Shown here piece after piece: positions 45,595-56,800 of a stretch of 64,000 nt of DNA (positions within the stretch are counted from its first letter, which is position 1; each line of letters begins with the position of its first letter). The notes under the pieces are model-generated. The model was not told the DNA's origin. It saw nothing but the letters and a program-made list of their open reading frames with translations, and searched no databases. Source of the DNA: Streptomyces californicus (GTDB lineage: Bacteria; Actinomycetota; Actinomycetes; Streptomycetales; Streptomycetaceae); contig NZ_JNZZ01000005.1 in NCBI RefSeq assembly GCF_000717645.1, positions 1-64,000 of the forward strand. Reading direction: 5' to 3'. Position numbers and translations under genes: made by a program.

Positions 45595-47088
45595 GTGTTT
45601 TCTGCGTCTTCAGCGTCCGCTGCGTCGTCCGGCACGACGGGGGCGCCCCCCGGCCGCGGAATCCTCCGCCCGGCCGCCGCGCTGCTGCTCTCCGGCCTCG
45701 TCGCGGCGACCGCGCTCGTGGGCGCCGGGCCGGCGGCGGCGGACGAACCGGGCCGCCACCACGGCGGCGCGGCGGCGGTGCTCGACGGGCTGAAGACGTT
45801 CGACAGCGCTGTGCTCCGCGTCAAGGGGAGGAACGGCGAGCCCGACCGGACTCAGGAGGTCGCCGCCGGACTCTTCGAGATGACGGTGGACGGCGGCGGC
45901 AAGCTCAAGACGTACTGCATCGACCTCCACAACCCCACCCAGGACCAGGCGAAGTACCTGGAGACCCCCTGGGCCGAGACCTCCCTCAACAGCAACCGGG
46001 ACGCGGGGAGGATCCGCTGGATCCTCCAGCACTCCTATCCGCAGGTCGACGACCTCGCGGCGCTCGCGAAGGCGGCGGGCACGGGCCCCCTGACCGACCG
46101 GACCGCCGCGGCCGGCACCCAGGTCGCCATCTGGCGCTACTCGGACGGCGCCGACATCACCGCCCGGGACAAGCAGGCCGAGAAGCTCGCCGACTGGCTG
46201 CACCGCAGCGCCCGCACGGTGAAGGAGCCCCGGCCCTCGCTGACCCTGGAGCCGGCCGCCGTCTCCGGCCGGGCCGGCGAACGCCTCGGCCCGGTGACCG
46301 TGCGCACCGACGCGGACCAGGTCTCGGTGGCGCCCGCGGCCGACGCGGCGGCCGGCGGCGTCCGCGTCACCGACGAGAAGGGCGTCACCGTCACCGACGC
46401 GGCCGACGGCGACCGGCTCTACTTCGACGTGCCGAAGGACACCGCCGACGGCACCGCCTCCCTGGGCGTCCAGGCCACGGCCTCCGTGCCGGTCGGCCGG
46501 GCCTTCGCCGGGACCGACCGCACCCAGACCCAGATCCTGGCCGGCTCCAGTGAGTCCACCGTCACCGCCCGCGCCACCGCCACCTGGGCCGAGACCGGCG
46601 CCGCCCCCGCGCTGACCGCGCGGAAGAACTGCGCCGAGGGCGGGGTGGACGTCACGGCCGCCAACCGGGGCGACGAGCCGTACACCTTCGAGCTGGCCGG
46701 GGCCGAGCACACCGTGGCCGCCGGGGAGACCCGCACGGTGACGGTCCCGGTCGCCGAGGACCAGGCGTACGACGTCACCGTCACCGGGCCCGCCGGGTTC
46801 AGCCGCACCTTCACCGGGGTGCTGGACTGCGCCACCAGCGGCAGCGTCCTGGAGAAGGAGAGCGAGGCGACGGCGGGCGCGGGCAACGACGTCGGCACGC
46901 GGAGCGCCGAGCAGTCCGTCCCCGCCACCACCGGCTCCAGTACGTCGGGGCTGGAGGGCGACCTCGCCGAGACCGGCGGTTCCCGCGCCACCTCGACGAT
47001 CGCGACCGTGGCCATGGGCCTGATCGTCCTGGGCGGCGGGGCCGTCTTCCTCCTCCGCCGGAAGCAGCCGCACGCCCACGGTGAGTGA
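45595..47088 (+). CDS. Sortase-anchored thioester-domain surface protein
   Basis: GTG 45595 has GGAGGGG eight bases upstream. The 497-aa protein has a signal peptide ('LLLSGLVAATALVGAGPAAA', cleavage about 43). Its thioester domain has Cys108 in 'TYCIDLHNPT' and Gln176 in the TQxA block 'GTQVAIWRYSDG', the pair that forms an internal Cys-Gln thioester able to bind covalently to amines. Beta-rich domains follow, then an LAETG sorting motif at about 457, a hydrophobic helix and 'RRK'. LAxTG is the Streptomyces class E sortase signal, so the protein is covalently fixed to the cell wall. Adjacent genes are unrelated. Confidence 0.9.
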   Translation: MFSASSASAASSGTTGAPPGRGILRPAAALLLSGLVAATALVGAGPAAADEPGRHHGGAAAVLDGLKTFDSAVLRVKGRNGEPDRTQEVAAGLFEMTVDGGGKLKTYCIDLHNPTQDQAKYLETPWAETSLNSNRDAGRIRWILQHSYPQVDDLAALAKAAGTGPLTDRTAAAGTQVAIWRYSDGADITARDKQAEKLADWLHRSARTVKEPRPSLTLEPAAVSGRAGERLGPVTVRTDADQVSVAPAADAAAGGVRVTDEKGVTVTDAADGDRLYFDVPKDTADGTASLGVQATASVPVGRAFAGTDRTQTQILAGSSESTVTARATATWAETGAAPALTARKNCAEGGVDVTAANRGDEPYTFELAGAEHTVAAGETRTVTVPVAEDQAYDVTVTGPAGFSRTFTGVLDCATSGSVLEKESEATAGAGNDVGTRSAEQSVPATTGSSTSGLEGDLAETGGSRATSTIATVAMGLIVLGGGAVFLLRRKQPHAHGE

Positions 47089-47094
47089 GCCCCG

Positions 47095-47136
47095 CCCGTC
47101 CGCCCACCGGCGCCCGGGCGCCGGTGGGCGGACGGG
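47095..47136 (+). terminator. 42-bp perfect palindrome, terminator
   Basis: Two 21-base arms, left arm 47095-47115 (starts CCCGTCCGCC, ends GGCGCCC), right arm 47116-47136, are exact reverse complements without spacer, followed by TTTCC. It lies 7 bp after the surface-protein stop. This is a very strong hairpin. Confidence 0.8.
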
Positions 47137-47210
47137 TTTCCTTCCGGGGGCGGGTGTCAGGCAAGATGGGTGTATCTGCCCACACCTCTATTGCTGCCGG
47201 ACGGTTTCTC

Positions 47211-48875
<1,665 letters not shown>

Positions 48876-48880
48876 TCGTC

Positions 48881-49303
48881 TTGGCCCGTCATCTCTACAG
48901 CTGCCCCCTGCGCTGGTCGGACATGGACGCCTTCGGCCACGTCAACAACGTGGTCTTCCTCCGCTACCTGGAGGAGGCGCGCATCGACTTCATGTTCCGG
49001 CTGGCGCCCGGGGACGGTTCCCCGTCGTTCTCGGGCGGGTCCGTCGTGGCCCGTCACGAGATCGACTACGTACGGCCGCTGGTCCACCGGCACGAGCCGG
49101 TGACTGTCGAGTCCTGGGTCACCAAGATCGGCGCCGCGTCGCTGACGATCGCCTACGAGGTCAAGGACCCCGACCAGGTGTACGTACGCGCCTCGACCGT
49201 CGTCGTCCCGTACGACCTGGCGGCCGGGCGGCCCCGGCGGATCACCGCGGAGGAGAAGTTCTTCCTCCAGCAGTACCTCGCAGAGGAGCCCGCCGCGGCA
49301 TGA
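48881..49303 (+). CDS. Acyl-CoA thioesterase (4HBT hotdog fold)
   Basis: The 140-aa protein starts at TTG 48881 (LARHLYSCPLRWSDMD), 5 bp after ettA. The 'RWSDMDAFGHVNNVVFLRYL' block holds the D-x-x-G-H-V-N-N active-site pattern of 4-hydroxybenzoyl-CoA/YbgC-type thioesterases. It hydrolyses acyl-CoA or acyl-carrier thioesters in the cytoplasm; the substrate cannot be told. Its coupling to ettA and to the following gene (ATGA overlap) is conserved-looking operon structure. Confidence 0.9.
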   Translation: MARHLYSCPLRWSDMDAFGHVNNVVFLRYLEEARIDFMFRLAPGDGSPSFSGGSVVARHEIDYVRPLVHRHEPVTVESWVTKIGAASLTIAYEVKDPDQVYVRASTVVVPYDLAAGRPRRITAEEKFFLQQYLAEEPAAA

Positions 49304-50013
49304 CCGTGCCCGTGCAGTCGCTGCTGTTCGCCGACCCGAGGGAGGCGGCGGATCTCGCCGCCTTCCTCGGGCGGCTGCTCCACTACGACCGGGCCGCCGC
49401 GGTCCGGTTGCAGGCGGGCGGCGGCGACGCGCTGGCCGTGTTCGGCCGTCCGCCCTCCTTCGAGGTCCTCGCCATCCGCGCGGCCCGTCTGGCCGGCCCC
49501 GCGACGCTCGACGTCACGGTGTCGGCCGGTGAGCTGCTGGAGTCCCTCGACCCGGACGGCGCGAGCGGTGCGGGCGGCGCGCTGCCCGCACCCGTGACCG
49601 GGCCGCCCTGGACCGGTGTCCTGCCGCCCCGGGGGCCCTGGCACGAGGAGGCCGGTCTGCCCCGGCCCGACGCCCTGCGCACCGCGCTCGACCTGGCCGT
49701 CGCCGAGTTCCGCACCCGGGACGAGGCGCTGCCCGACGACCGGCGCACCCGCGCCGAACGCGACCGCATCGGCCGCGAGATCTGGTCCCGGCAGGTCGGC
49801 GTGACGGGGTTGCCCCTGCGTGCCGTGCACGCCGCCCAGTCCCTCGGCTTCCTCCGCCCCGCCCCGGACTTCCCCGTCTCGCTGCTCTCGGCCGGCGGCG
49901 CGGGCGGCTGGCTGCGGCTGCGGACCCCGTTCGGATCGATCGCGCTGCGCCGCGACCCGGTCGGCGGTCTGGGCGGGCCCGGCGGGCTCACCCTCTCGGT
50001 CGGACGCGGCTGA
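49300..50013 (+). CDS. Conserved hypothetical protein (237 aa)
   Basis: ATG 49300 overlaps the thioesterase stop. The protein has no signal peptide, membrane helix or motif I recognise. It contains 'EVLAIRAARLAGPATLDVTV' and 'TRAERDRIGREIWSRQVGV' and ends in a Gly-rich stretch. Translational coupling to the thioesterase suggests related use, but no function can be given. It converges on the ABC operon with only 20 bp between stops. Confidence 0.75.
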   Translation: MTVPVQSLLFADPREAADLAAFLGRLLHYDRAAAVRLQAGGGDALAVFGRPPSFEVLAIRAARLAGPATLDVTVSAGELLESLDPDGASGAGGALPAPVTGPPWTGVLPPRGPWHEEAGLPRPDALRTALDLAVAEFRTRDEALPDDRRTRAERDRIGREIWSRQVGVTGLPLRAVHAAQSLGFLRPAPDFPVSLLSAGGAGGWLRLRTPFGSIALRRDPVGGLGGPGGLTLSVGRG

Positions 50014-50033
50014 GACGCAGCGTCCCGCGCGGG

Positions 50034-51047
50034 TCAGTCCGCCGCGGGACCGTCCGTCTTCTCCCCGGCCCCGTGCGCGTCCGGCCAGACGCCGATGTGG
50101 TCCTGCTCCAGCTCCAGCAGCACCCGGTGCTCCATGCCCAGCGCCTGCGTGTAGTCAGCGGGAAGCTGGAGCCGCCCCGCCCGGTCGAGCATCGCGTACT
50201 CCCGGGCCACCTGGGACTCCTGGCCCGTCGCCGCGTCCACCTCCGTGCGGCGCAGCACCTCGGAGGACGTACGGCCGTCGCGGATGGCCACCGTGCGCCG
50301 CACCTCGTTCGCGACCGCCTGGTCGTGGGTGACGATCACGATCGACGTGCCCAACTCCTCATTGGCACGCCGGAACGCGGCGAAGACCTGCTCCCCGGTG
50401 GCCGAGTCCAACTCGCCGGTCGGCTCGTCCGCCAGCAGCACCGACGGAGAGTTGGCCAGCGCCACCGCGATCGCCACCCGCTGCTGCTGGCCGCCGGACA
50501 GCTGCTGGGGCCGCCGGTCGCGGCACTGCTCGATGTCGAGCATGGCGAGCAACGACTCGGCGCGGGCCGCCCGTTCGCGCTTGCCGGTGCCCCCGTGCAA
50601 CTGCATGGGCAGCGTGATGTTCTGGATCGCGGTGAGGTACGGGAGCAGGTTGCGGGCCGTCTGCTGCCAGACGAACCCGACCACGTCCCGGCGGTAGCGC
50701 AGCCGTTCCTTGGGGCCCATCGACAGCAGATCGCAGCCCGCGACCTTCGCCGATCCGGCCGTCGGCACGTCCAGCCCCGCCAGGATGTTCATCAGCGTCG
50801 ACTTGCCGCTGCCCGACGCCCCCACCAGGGCCATCAACTCGCCCTCCCGGACCAGGAGATCGAGTCCCTGGAGCGCCTGCACCTCGACGCCGTCCGTGGT
50901 GAAGATCCGCACCACGCGGTCGCAGGCGATCAGCGCGTCGTGTCCGTAGGACGGCCGGTCCCGGCGGGCCGCGGCCCGCCGCTCCAGCTCCTCCAGCGTC
51001 GTTCCGGCCGCTCCGGCCGTGCCTGCCGTCTCGGTGGACGAGGTCAT
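50034..51047 (-). CDS. ABC transporter ATPase with C-terminal AbrB-like domain
   Basis: ATG 51047 overlaps the upstream permease stop (ATGA). The 337-aa protein is a MacB/LolD-type ATPase: GASGSGKST with K82, 'LSGGQQQRVAIA' signature and 'VLLADEPTGELD' Walker B. Residues about 285-320 carry 'LDRAGRLQLPADYTQALGM' and 'VLLELEQDHIGVWP', the swapped-hairpin pattern of SpoVT/AbrB/MazE domains. In ordinary FtsE/LolD-type ATPases there is no such tail. The fusion may mediate dimerisation or couple transport state to gene control. The two permeases upstream should be its partners. Confidence 0.9.
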   Translation of the reverse strand: MTSSTETAGTAGAAGTTLEELERRAAARRDRPSYGHDALIACDRVVRIFTTDGVEVQALQGLDLLVREGELMALVGASGSGKSTLMNILAGLDVPTAGSAKVAGCDLLSMGPKERLRYRRDVVGFVWQQTARNLLPYLTAIQNITLPMQLHGGTGKRERAARAESLLAMLDIEQCRDRRPQQLSGGQQQRVAIAVALANSPSVLLADEPTGELDSATGEQVFAAFRRANEELGTSIVIVTHDQAVANEVRRTVAIRDGRTSSEVLRRTEVDAATGQESQVAREYAMLDRAGRLQLPADYTQALGMEHRVLLELEQDHIGVWPDAHGAGEKTDGPAAD

Positions 51048-53893
51048 CGGGAGTCTCCTGCCCTGAGTTCGGTGATCGATCCGCGGCGGCTCGCCCACCA
51101 CGCCTGCACCCCCGCGACCGCCGCGGTGAGCACCACCACCCCGGCGGCGGGCAGCCCCAGCGACCAGAGGTCGGTGCGCAGCGTGACGGGGCTGGTGTCC
51201 GATCCGGCGGCGCCCGCGAGCGCCAGCGGGACCAGATCGATGCCGGGGGAGAGCAAGGCGATGGCCGCCCAGCCGGTGAACAGGCCGCCGCCCGCCGCCA
51301 GCACCGCCTGCGGCGTCGCCTCGAACGCCAGCAGCCGCCTGCCCTGTGCGGTGGTCAGCCCCATCGTGCGCAGCCGCGCCAGCAGCGTCTTCCGCTCCGG
51401 GGCGGTCTGGAGCAGCGACAGCAGGACGGCCAGCAGCGCGTACCCGGCGCCCGCCGCGACGGCCGTGAGGTAGATCCGCTCGGCCCCCGCCTGCATCGGG
51501 GTGTCCACATACCGCGCGCGCTCCTCCGAACGCAGCTGAACGGAGTACTTCTCGCCGCCCCCGATGACCGCAGCCCGCAGCTTCCCCGGGTCCGGCGTCC
51601 CGGTGAGGAGCAGCGTGGTGGGCGCGCCCCGCTCCAGCGACCGGGAGTCCACGATCAGGAAGTCGGTGGGGGAGACCGCCGCGGCGCGCTCCGTGGTCCC
51701 CACGACCCGTACCGTGAAGTCGCCGGAGAGCGTCTTGAGCGCCCGCGGCTCCTTGCCCAGTCGGGCCGCCACCCCGGGGGAGGCGATGACCGGCAGCACC
51801 CGGTCGGAGCCGTCGCCCGCCGTACGGGCCCCGGCGCCGTCCGGCCGCAGCCGCTCGTCCGGGAATTCCGGCAGCCCGGCGGCGCGGGCCGCCCGCGCGT
51901 ACGACGCGGGGTCCACGCCCACCAGGGCCGCCACCCGGGAGTCGGTGGCCGCGCCCGCTTCTGTACCGGAACCCGTCCCCGTACCGCCGTCGCCGTCCGC
52001 CGCGGCGGCGTCGGAAGCGGGCGCCGGGAGGGCGATGCCGTACTCGACGCGTACCGGCGCCGCGTTCCGTACGCCGTCCAGCCCGCTCACCGTGCGGACC
52101 AGGTCCTCGGGGAGCGTCGTGCGCTCGCTCCGGCCGCTGATCCGGGCGTCCGCCCCGACCGACGCCAGGGCCGCGTCGTCCCGCGCGTCCCCGATGCCGG
52201 CGACCACCGAACCGCCGAACGCCGCCGTGGCCAGTGCCAGCAGCAGGGCGAGCAGCGGCAGCGCGCCACCGGCCGAGGACCGTCCGGCGCGCGCCAGCGA
52301 GAGGAAGCCGATCGCTCCGCGCAGCCGGGCCATGGGCCGGGTGGCGAGCCGCAGCGGCAGCGGGTGGAGCCGTACCAGCACCAGCGCCGCGATCAGCGCG
52401 ACCAGCACGGGCGCGGCGCTGACCAGCAGGTCGGTGCCGCCCTCGGTGGACGTGCCGCGACGGCGCAGCGCGGTCACGGCGGCGACCGCCAGGACGAGCA
52501 GGGTCAGTTCGACGACGGTGCGACGGCGGGAGGGCCGTGCGCTCACCATGTCCTCGCGAGGCGTGCTGAGGACCGGCCGGATGTGCTGGAGCGTCGTCCG
52601 CAGCGGCAGGGCGACGCACACCAGCAGCCCGACCCCGGCCGCCGCCAGCGCCCCCGGCCACCACCGGCCCTCGCCCACGAGCAGCGTCGCGAGCAGCAGA
52701 CCGAGCGCGGTCGCGGGCAGGACGGTCACCGCGGTCTCCGCCAGCAGCCGGCCGCCGATACCGCGCAGCGAGCCGCCGCGCGAACGCATCAGCGCCAGTT
52801 CGGCCCGGCGGCGGCCGGCGACCAGGGCGCCCGTCATCAGCAGGACGACGGCGGCCACCGAACCGATCCCGAGGGCGGCTACCGCGATGACGGGGCTGAT
52901 CGCGTCGCGCATCCGCGCGTTGGCCTCCACGAGGTGGCCGAGCCCGGTGCCTACCACGGCGGTGCCGCCGGCGATCTCGCGCACCTTCAGCAGCCCGGGG
53001 CCGCTCTCCAACGTGGCGACCGCGGCCCGCAGCCGGGACCCGTCGGGCCCGGTGAGCGCGGTGGCGTCCGGCGGGACACGCCAGTAGAGGGCGGGCTCGG
53101 CGGCCGTGCCCAGCAGGACCGGGCCCGCGTCCTTCGCCAGCAGCACCGTCCCGGTCCAGAAGAACACCGGGAAGGGGCTCCCGGGATCCGGGACCAAGGA
53201 CGGCGAACGCATCAGCGGATCGGCGGACCAGTAGGAGCCGAGCGGATCACGCGGCGCGATGATGCCGGTGATCGTCACGGTGACCGTCTTCCGGAGGGAG
53301 GCGGGCAGCGCGATGGTCGCCCCGACCTTCACCTTCAGGAGGGACGCCGTCTCCTCGGTGACGACGCCCTGGACCGCGCCGGACTTCTCGGTGACCTCGG
53401 CCGGCGTGGCCGGCCAGGCGCCCTCGACCAGGGTGGCGTGCTCCTCCAGCCCGGACTGGGCCGCGTACGAGAGCCTCGGCGGTACGGCGTCGGGCCGCGG
53501 CAGCCACGGCTCGGTCGCGACCACTGCCTTGGTGGTGCGCACGCCGTACGCGACGGACGAGGTGTCGGCGCGCAGCGGGGCGGGAAGGGCCTTGAGCAGC
53601 TTGCCGCCGACCCGGGCCAGTTCGTCGCTCCGCGTCGCGGCCTCCCGCTGCTCCTGCGGCAGTTCGAGACCGGGCTGCGGCCGGGCGATCTCCACGACGC
53701 TGCGGCTCGGGGGCGCCGTCGTGATGTCGTGGCGCAGCCCCTTCGTCTCGTACGCGTCCACGGCCCGCGGGAACGCCGCGGCCAGGAACGCCGTCACCAG
53801 CACCAGCACCGCGAGGGCCGACGCCGCACCGGGCGCGGTCCGCAGCCGGGTTCTGATCCAGGGGGCCTCGGAGGCCCGCTTGCCGTCGCTCAT
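51044..53893 (-). CDS. FtsX-type ABC transporter permease (949 aa)
   Basis: ATG 53893 lies one base after the preceding permease's stop. One helix near the N-terminus ('ALAVLVLVTAFLAAAFPRAV'), a large extracytoplasmic region, then groups of membrane helices in two FtsX-like blocks, the second around 'AVAAGAGYALLAVLLSLL'. Such double-FtsX proteins form MacB-like mechanotransmission systems that move lipids, antibiotics or signals rather than importing nutrients. No substrate-binding protein gene is present, which agrees with an exporter or envelope-stress role. Confidence 0.88.
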   Translation of the reverse strand: MSDGKRASEAPWIRTRLRTAPGAASALAVLVLVTAFLAAAFPRAVDAYETKGLRHDITTAPPSRSVVEIARPQPGLELPQEQREAATRSDELARVGGKLLKALPAPLRADTSSVAYGVRTTKAVVATEPWLPRPDAVPPRLSYAAQSGLEEHATLVEGAWPATPAEVTEKSGAVQGVVTEETASLLKVKVGATIALPASLRKTVTVTITGIIAPRDPLGSYWSADPLMRSPSLVPDPGSPFPVFFWTGTVLLAKDAGPVLLGTAAEPALYWRVPPDATALTGPDGSRLRAAVATLESGPGLLKVREIAGGTAVVGTGLGHLVEANARMRDAISPVIAVAALGIGSVAAVVLLMTGALVAGRRRAELALMRSRGGSLRGIGGRLLAETAVTVLPATALGLLLATLLVGEGRWWPGALAAAGVGLLVCVALPLRTTLQHIRPVLSTPREDMVSARPSRRRTVVELTLLVLAVAAVTALRRRGTSTEGGTDLLVSAAPVLVALIAALVLVRLHPLPLRLATRPMARLRGAIGFLSLARAGRSSAGGALPLLALLLALATAAFGGSVVAGIGDARDDAALASVGADARISGRSERTTLPEDLVRTVSGLDGVRNAAPVRVEYGIALPAPASDAAAADGDGGTGTGSGTEAGAATDSRVAALVGVDPASYARAARAAGLPEFPDERLRPDGAGARTAGDGSDRVLPVIASPGVAARLGKEPRALKTLSGDFTVRVVGTTERAAAVSPTDFLIVDSRSLERGAPTTLLLTGTPDPGKLRAAVIGGGEKYSVQLRSEERARYVDTPMQAGAERIYLTAVAAGAGYALLAVLLSLLQTAPERKTLLARLRTMGLTTAQGRRLLAFEATPQAVLAAGGGLFTGWAAIALLSPGIDLVPLALAGAAGSDTSPVTLRTDLWSLGLPAAGVVVLTAAVAGVQAWWASRRGSITELRAGDSR

Positions 53894-53894
53894 G

Positions 53895-56800
53895 TCAGTG
53901 ATCCCCCTGGTGGCGCAGTGTGACCGCCGGGTCCCCGCGGCGCAGCGCCATCACCGCGACGATCACGAGGGGCAGGGCGGCGACCCCCGCCAGCAGCGCC
54001 GCGACCTGCCCGGCGGGCAGCTCGACCAGCACCGGTGGGACGGGCCGCCCGGCCTGCCCGGTCAGCACGATGAGCGGTACGACGGCCCGGGTCAGCACCG
54101 TGCCGATGCCGAGCCCGATCAACAGCGCGAGCGCGATCAGGACGCCCTGCTCGGCGGCGACCATGCGGGCCAGTTGACGGCGCGGGGCGCCGAGCGCCCG
54201 CAACACGCCCAGTTCGGCGGAGCGTTCGCGGCGGGAACCCGACGCGCTGACCGCGAAGCCGACCGCCGCCAGCGCGGCGGCGACCACCGCGACGGCCGGC
54301 AGCGCCGACTGCGGCCCGGCTCCCAGGGGATCGTCCACCAGCCGTTGGGCGGCCTCCGCGCGGACCAGGACCTGCGCCGGGTCGGTGTCCGGCAGGGCGC
54401 GCAGGGCGGCCGCCGTCTTCGCGGCGTCGCCCGGGGCCGTGCTCAGCCACCACTCGGTCGCCTCGATCGTGGCGGTCGGCCGGTGGGCCAGGACCTGGGT
54501 GACGGCCCTGAGGTCCACCAGCAGCGCCCCGCCGTCGCCCGCCGGGTCCTTCCCCTCGGACGGCTTGACCGTCCCGGTGGTCGGCAGCTGTCGCACGGAC
54601 TCGGCCAGCGTCACGCGGACGGTGTTTCCGGCGAGGGTGATGTCGATCCCGTCGCCCAGCTTCGCGTTCGTGTTCCTGAGGTAGGCGTCCGTCGCCACCG
54701 CCTTGACGGCCGCGGCCTTCGGGCGGGCGGCCGTGATCCGCAGGGTGCCGGTCACCGGCTCCCAGGACTCCTCGTCGTCCACCCCGGTGTCGTACGTGAA
54801 GTCGGGGAGCCCCGACGTGCCGTTGCGCACCGGGCGGGCGCCGGGCCGGACCTCGGCCGCCTCCGTGAACGCCGTGGTCGCGTCCCAGCGCACCGCGCCT
54901 GAGGCGGCGACCGGGCGTTCGGCGCCGGATCCGGTGACCACCCGTACGTCGCTCATCGAGAGCCGCTGCTGCCGCGCCCGGTCCCACGGCGGGTCGGCGT
55001 CCACCTCGACGCCGGTCACGGCCAGGCCGCCGTTCGCCGACACCGGTACGGACACCGCGACGGGTCCGCCGTCCACGGGCACCGGGCCGGCCAGGGCGCG
55101 GTAGGGGAGGCCGTAGCGGTCCTCCAGGAGCACGGTGGCCACCGGCGGCTCCTCGTCCGGGTCCGCGGTCGCCCCCTTCGGCGCCACCGTGTCGATCCGG
55201 AGGTCCAGCTTCAGCCGGGTGGAGCCCTTCGGCAGGACGAGCCCGGGGCGCGGGGCCGGCTCGGGGGCGATGGTCTCGAACAGCCGGCGGGGGCTCGTGG
55301 CGGAGAGGTCGGCGCGCATCAGCATCCGCTCGTCCGCGTGGGCGGTGTCCAGGGCGACGATCTCGGCCATGCGCCCGCCGGCGACCTCCACGTCCGCCCG
55401 GTAGGCGGGGGCGGCCTGCCGTACGCCGGGCAGGGAGCTGTAGGCGCCGGCCGTCGCCGGACCGCTTCCGGTCCCGGCCGCCATCCGCACCGAGGCGCCG
55501 GAGGCGAAGTCGGCCTGGTCGGACTGCGAACGGTCCCACGAGGCGCTCTGCCCGATCGCCAGCATGCCCATCGCCACCGACAGGACCAGCAGCAGCACCG
55601 GGCCCGCGCCGCGCAGCGGGCGGCGGCTGAACTGCCAGCCCGCCAGGGCCGCGGGCAGCCCCCGGCCCTTGGCCGCGCGCCGCTCGGCGAGCCTCGCGGC
55701 GGGCGGCAGCAGCCGCAGGGTCAGGACCGTTCCGGCGAGCAGCGCCAGGGCGGGGGCGACCACCAGCAGCGGGTCGACCCCGAGGCCGCCGGCCTGGTCG
55801 CCGCTGATCGCCCCGCCGCCGGCCTGCCGGTCGAGCTGCCAGTACGCCACCGCCGCGATCAGGAGCAGCCCGATGTCCGCGCCCGCGCGCACCGGCCCGG
55901 GCAGCGCGGCGGCCCGGGTCCGGCGCCCGCCCGCACCGGCCGTGAGCGACGGGGCCACCACGGCGAGCGCGCACGCCAGAGCGACGCCCGCGGAGACCAG
56001 CCAGACGGTGCCGGTCGAGGACGCGCCGACCCGCAGCCCGATCCGGGACAGGTCGCCGCGGTCCGCCAGCAGCCCGGTCAGCGGGCCCGCGAGCAGGGGG
56101 GCGACGATCGCGGCGGGCACGGCGAGCAGCAGCGCCTCCAACGCGGCGAACGAGGTGATCCGGCCCCGCGAACCACCCCGGGCGCGCAGCAGTTCGCGCT
56201 CGCCGTCGCGCTCGGAGTTCAGCAGCCGGGCGACCAGCAGCAGGGCGTACGCGGCGAGCAGCACCAGCTGCACCGCGACGATCATCAGCGTCGAACGGGA
56301 CACCAGGAGCGCCCGGTCGAGCTGGTCGAGCACGGTCGGCAGCGACGTCCGCACGGTGACGCCGGAGGAGAACACCGGGGCGGCGGAGAGCGCCTTCGGG
56401 GTGGCGGCCGACGCGTCGCGCAGCCCGTCGATGGAACCGGTGGTCAGGCCGGCGAAGTCGGCGGTCGCCAGCCAGGCGGTGTTCCCGCCGCTGAGGGCGC
56501 CGGAGGCCAGGACCGAGGGGTCGGTGAGCAGCGGGCCGTACGTCGTGAACGCGAGCTTGCGCACTCCGCGCCCGCCGAGCGGGTCGAGCTGCCAGTACGG
56601 GTCGGACGGGTCGACGGCCTCGTACACGCCGGTGACCAGGACCTTCTGCTTCTTGTCGCGCAGCCGGTCGGTGACGGTGAACCGTTCGCCCGGCTTCAGC
56701 TCCAGGGCCTCGGCGGCGACGGCGGGCAGCGCGACCTCGACGGGTCCGTCGCCGGAGGCCGCGGCGGGGGCCCTGCCGCCGGTGATCCGCAGCCGGGCGC

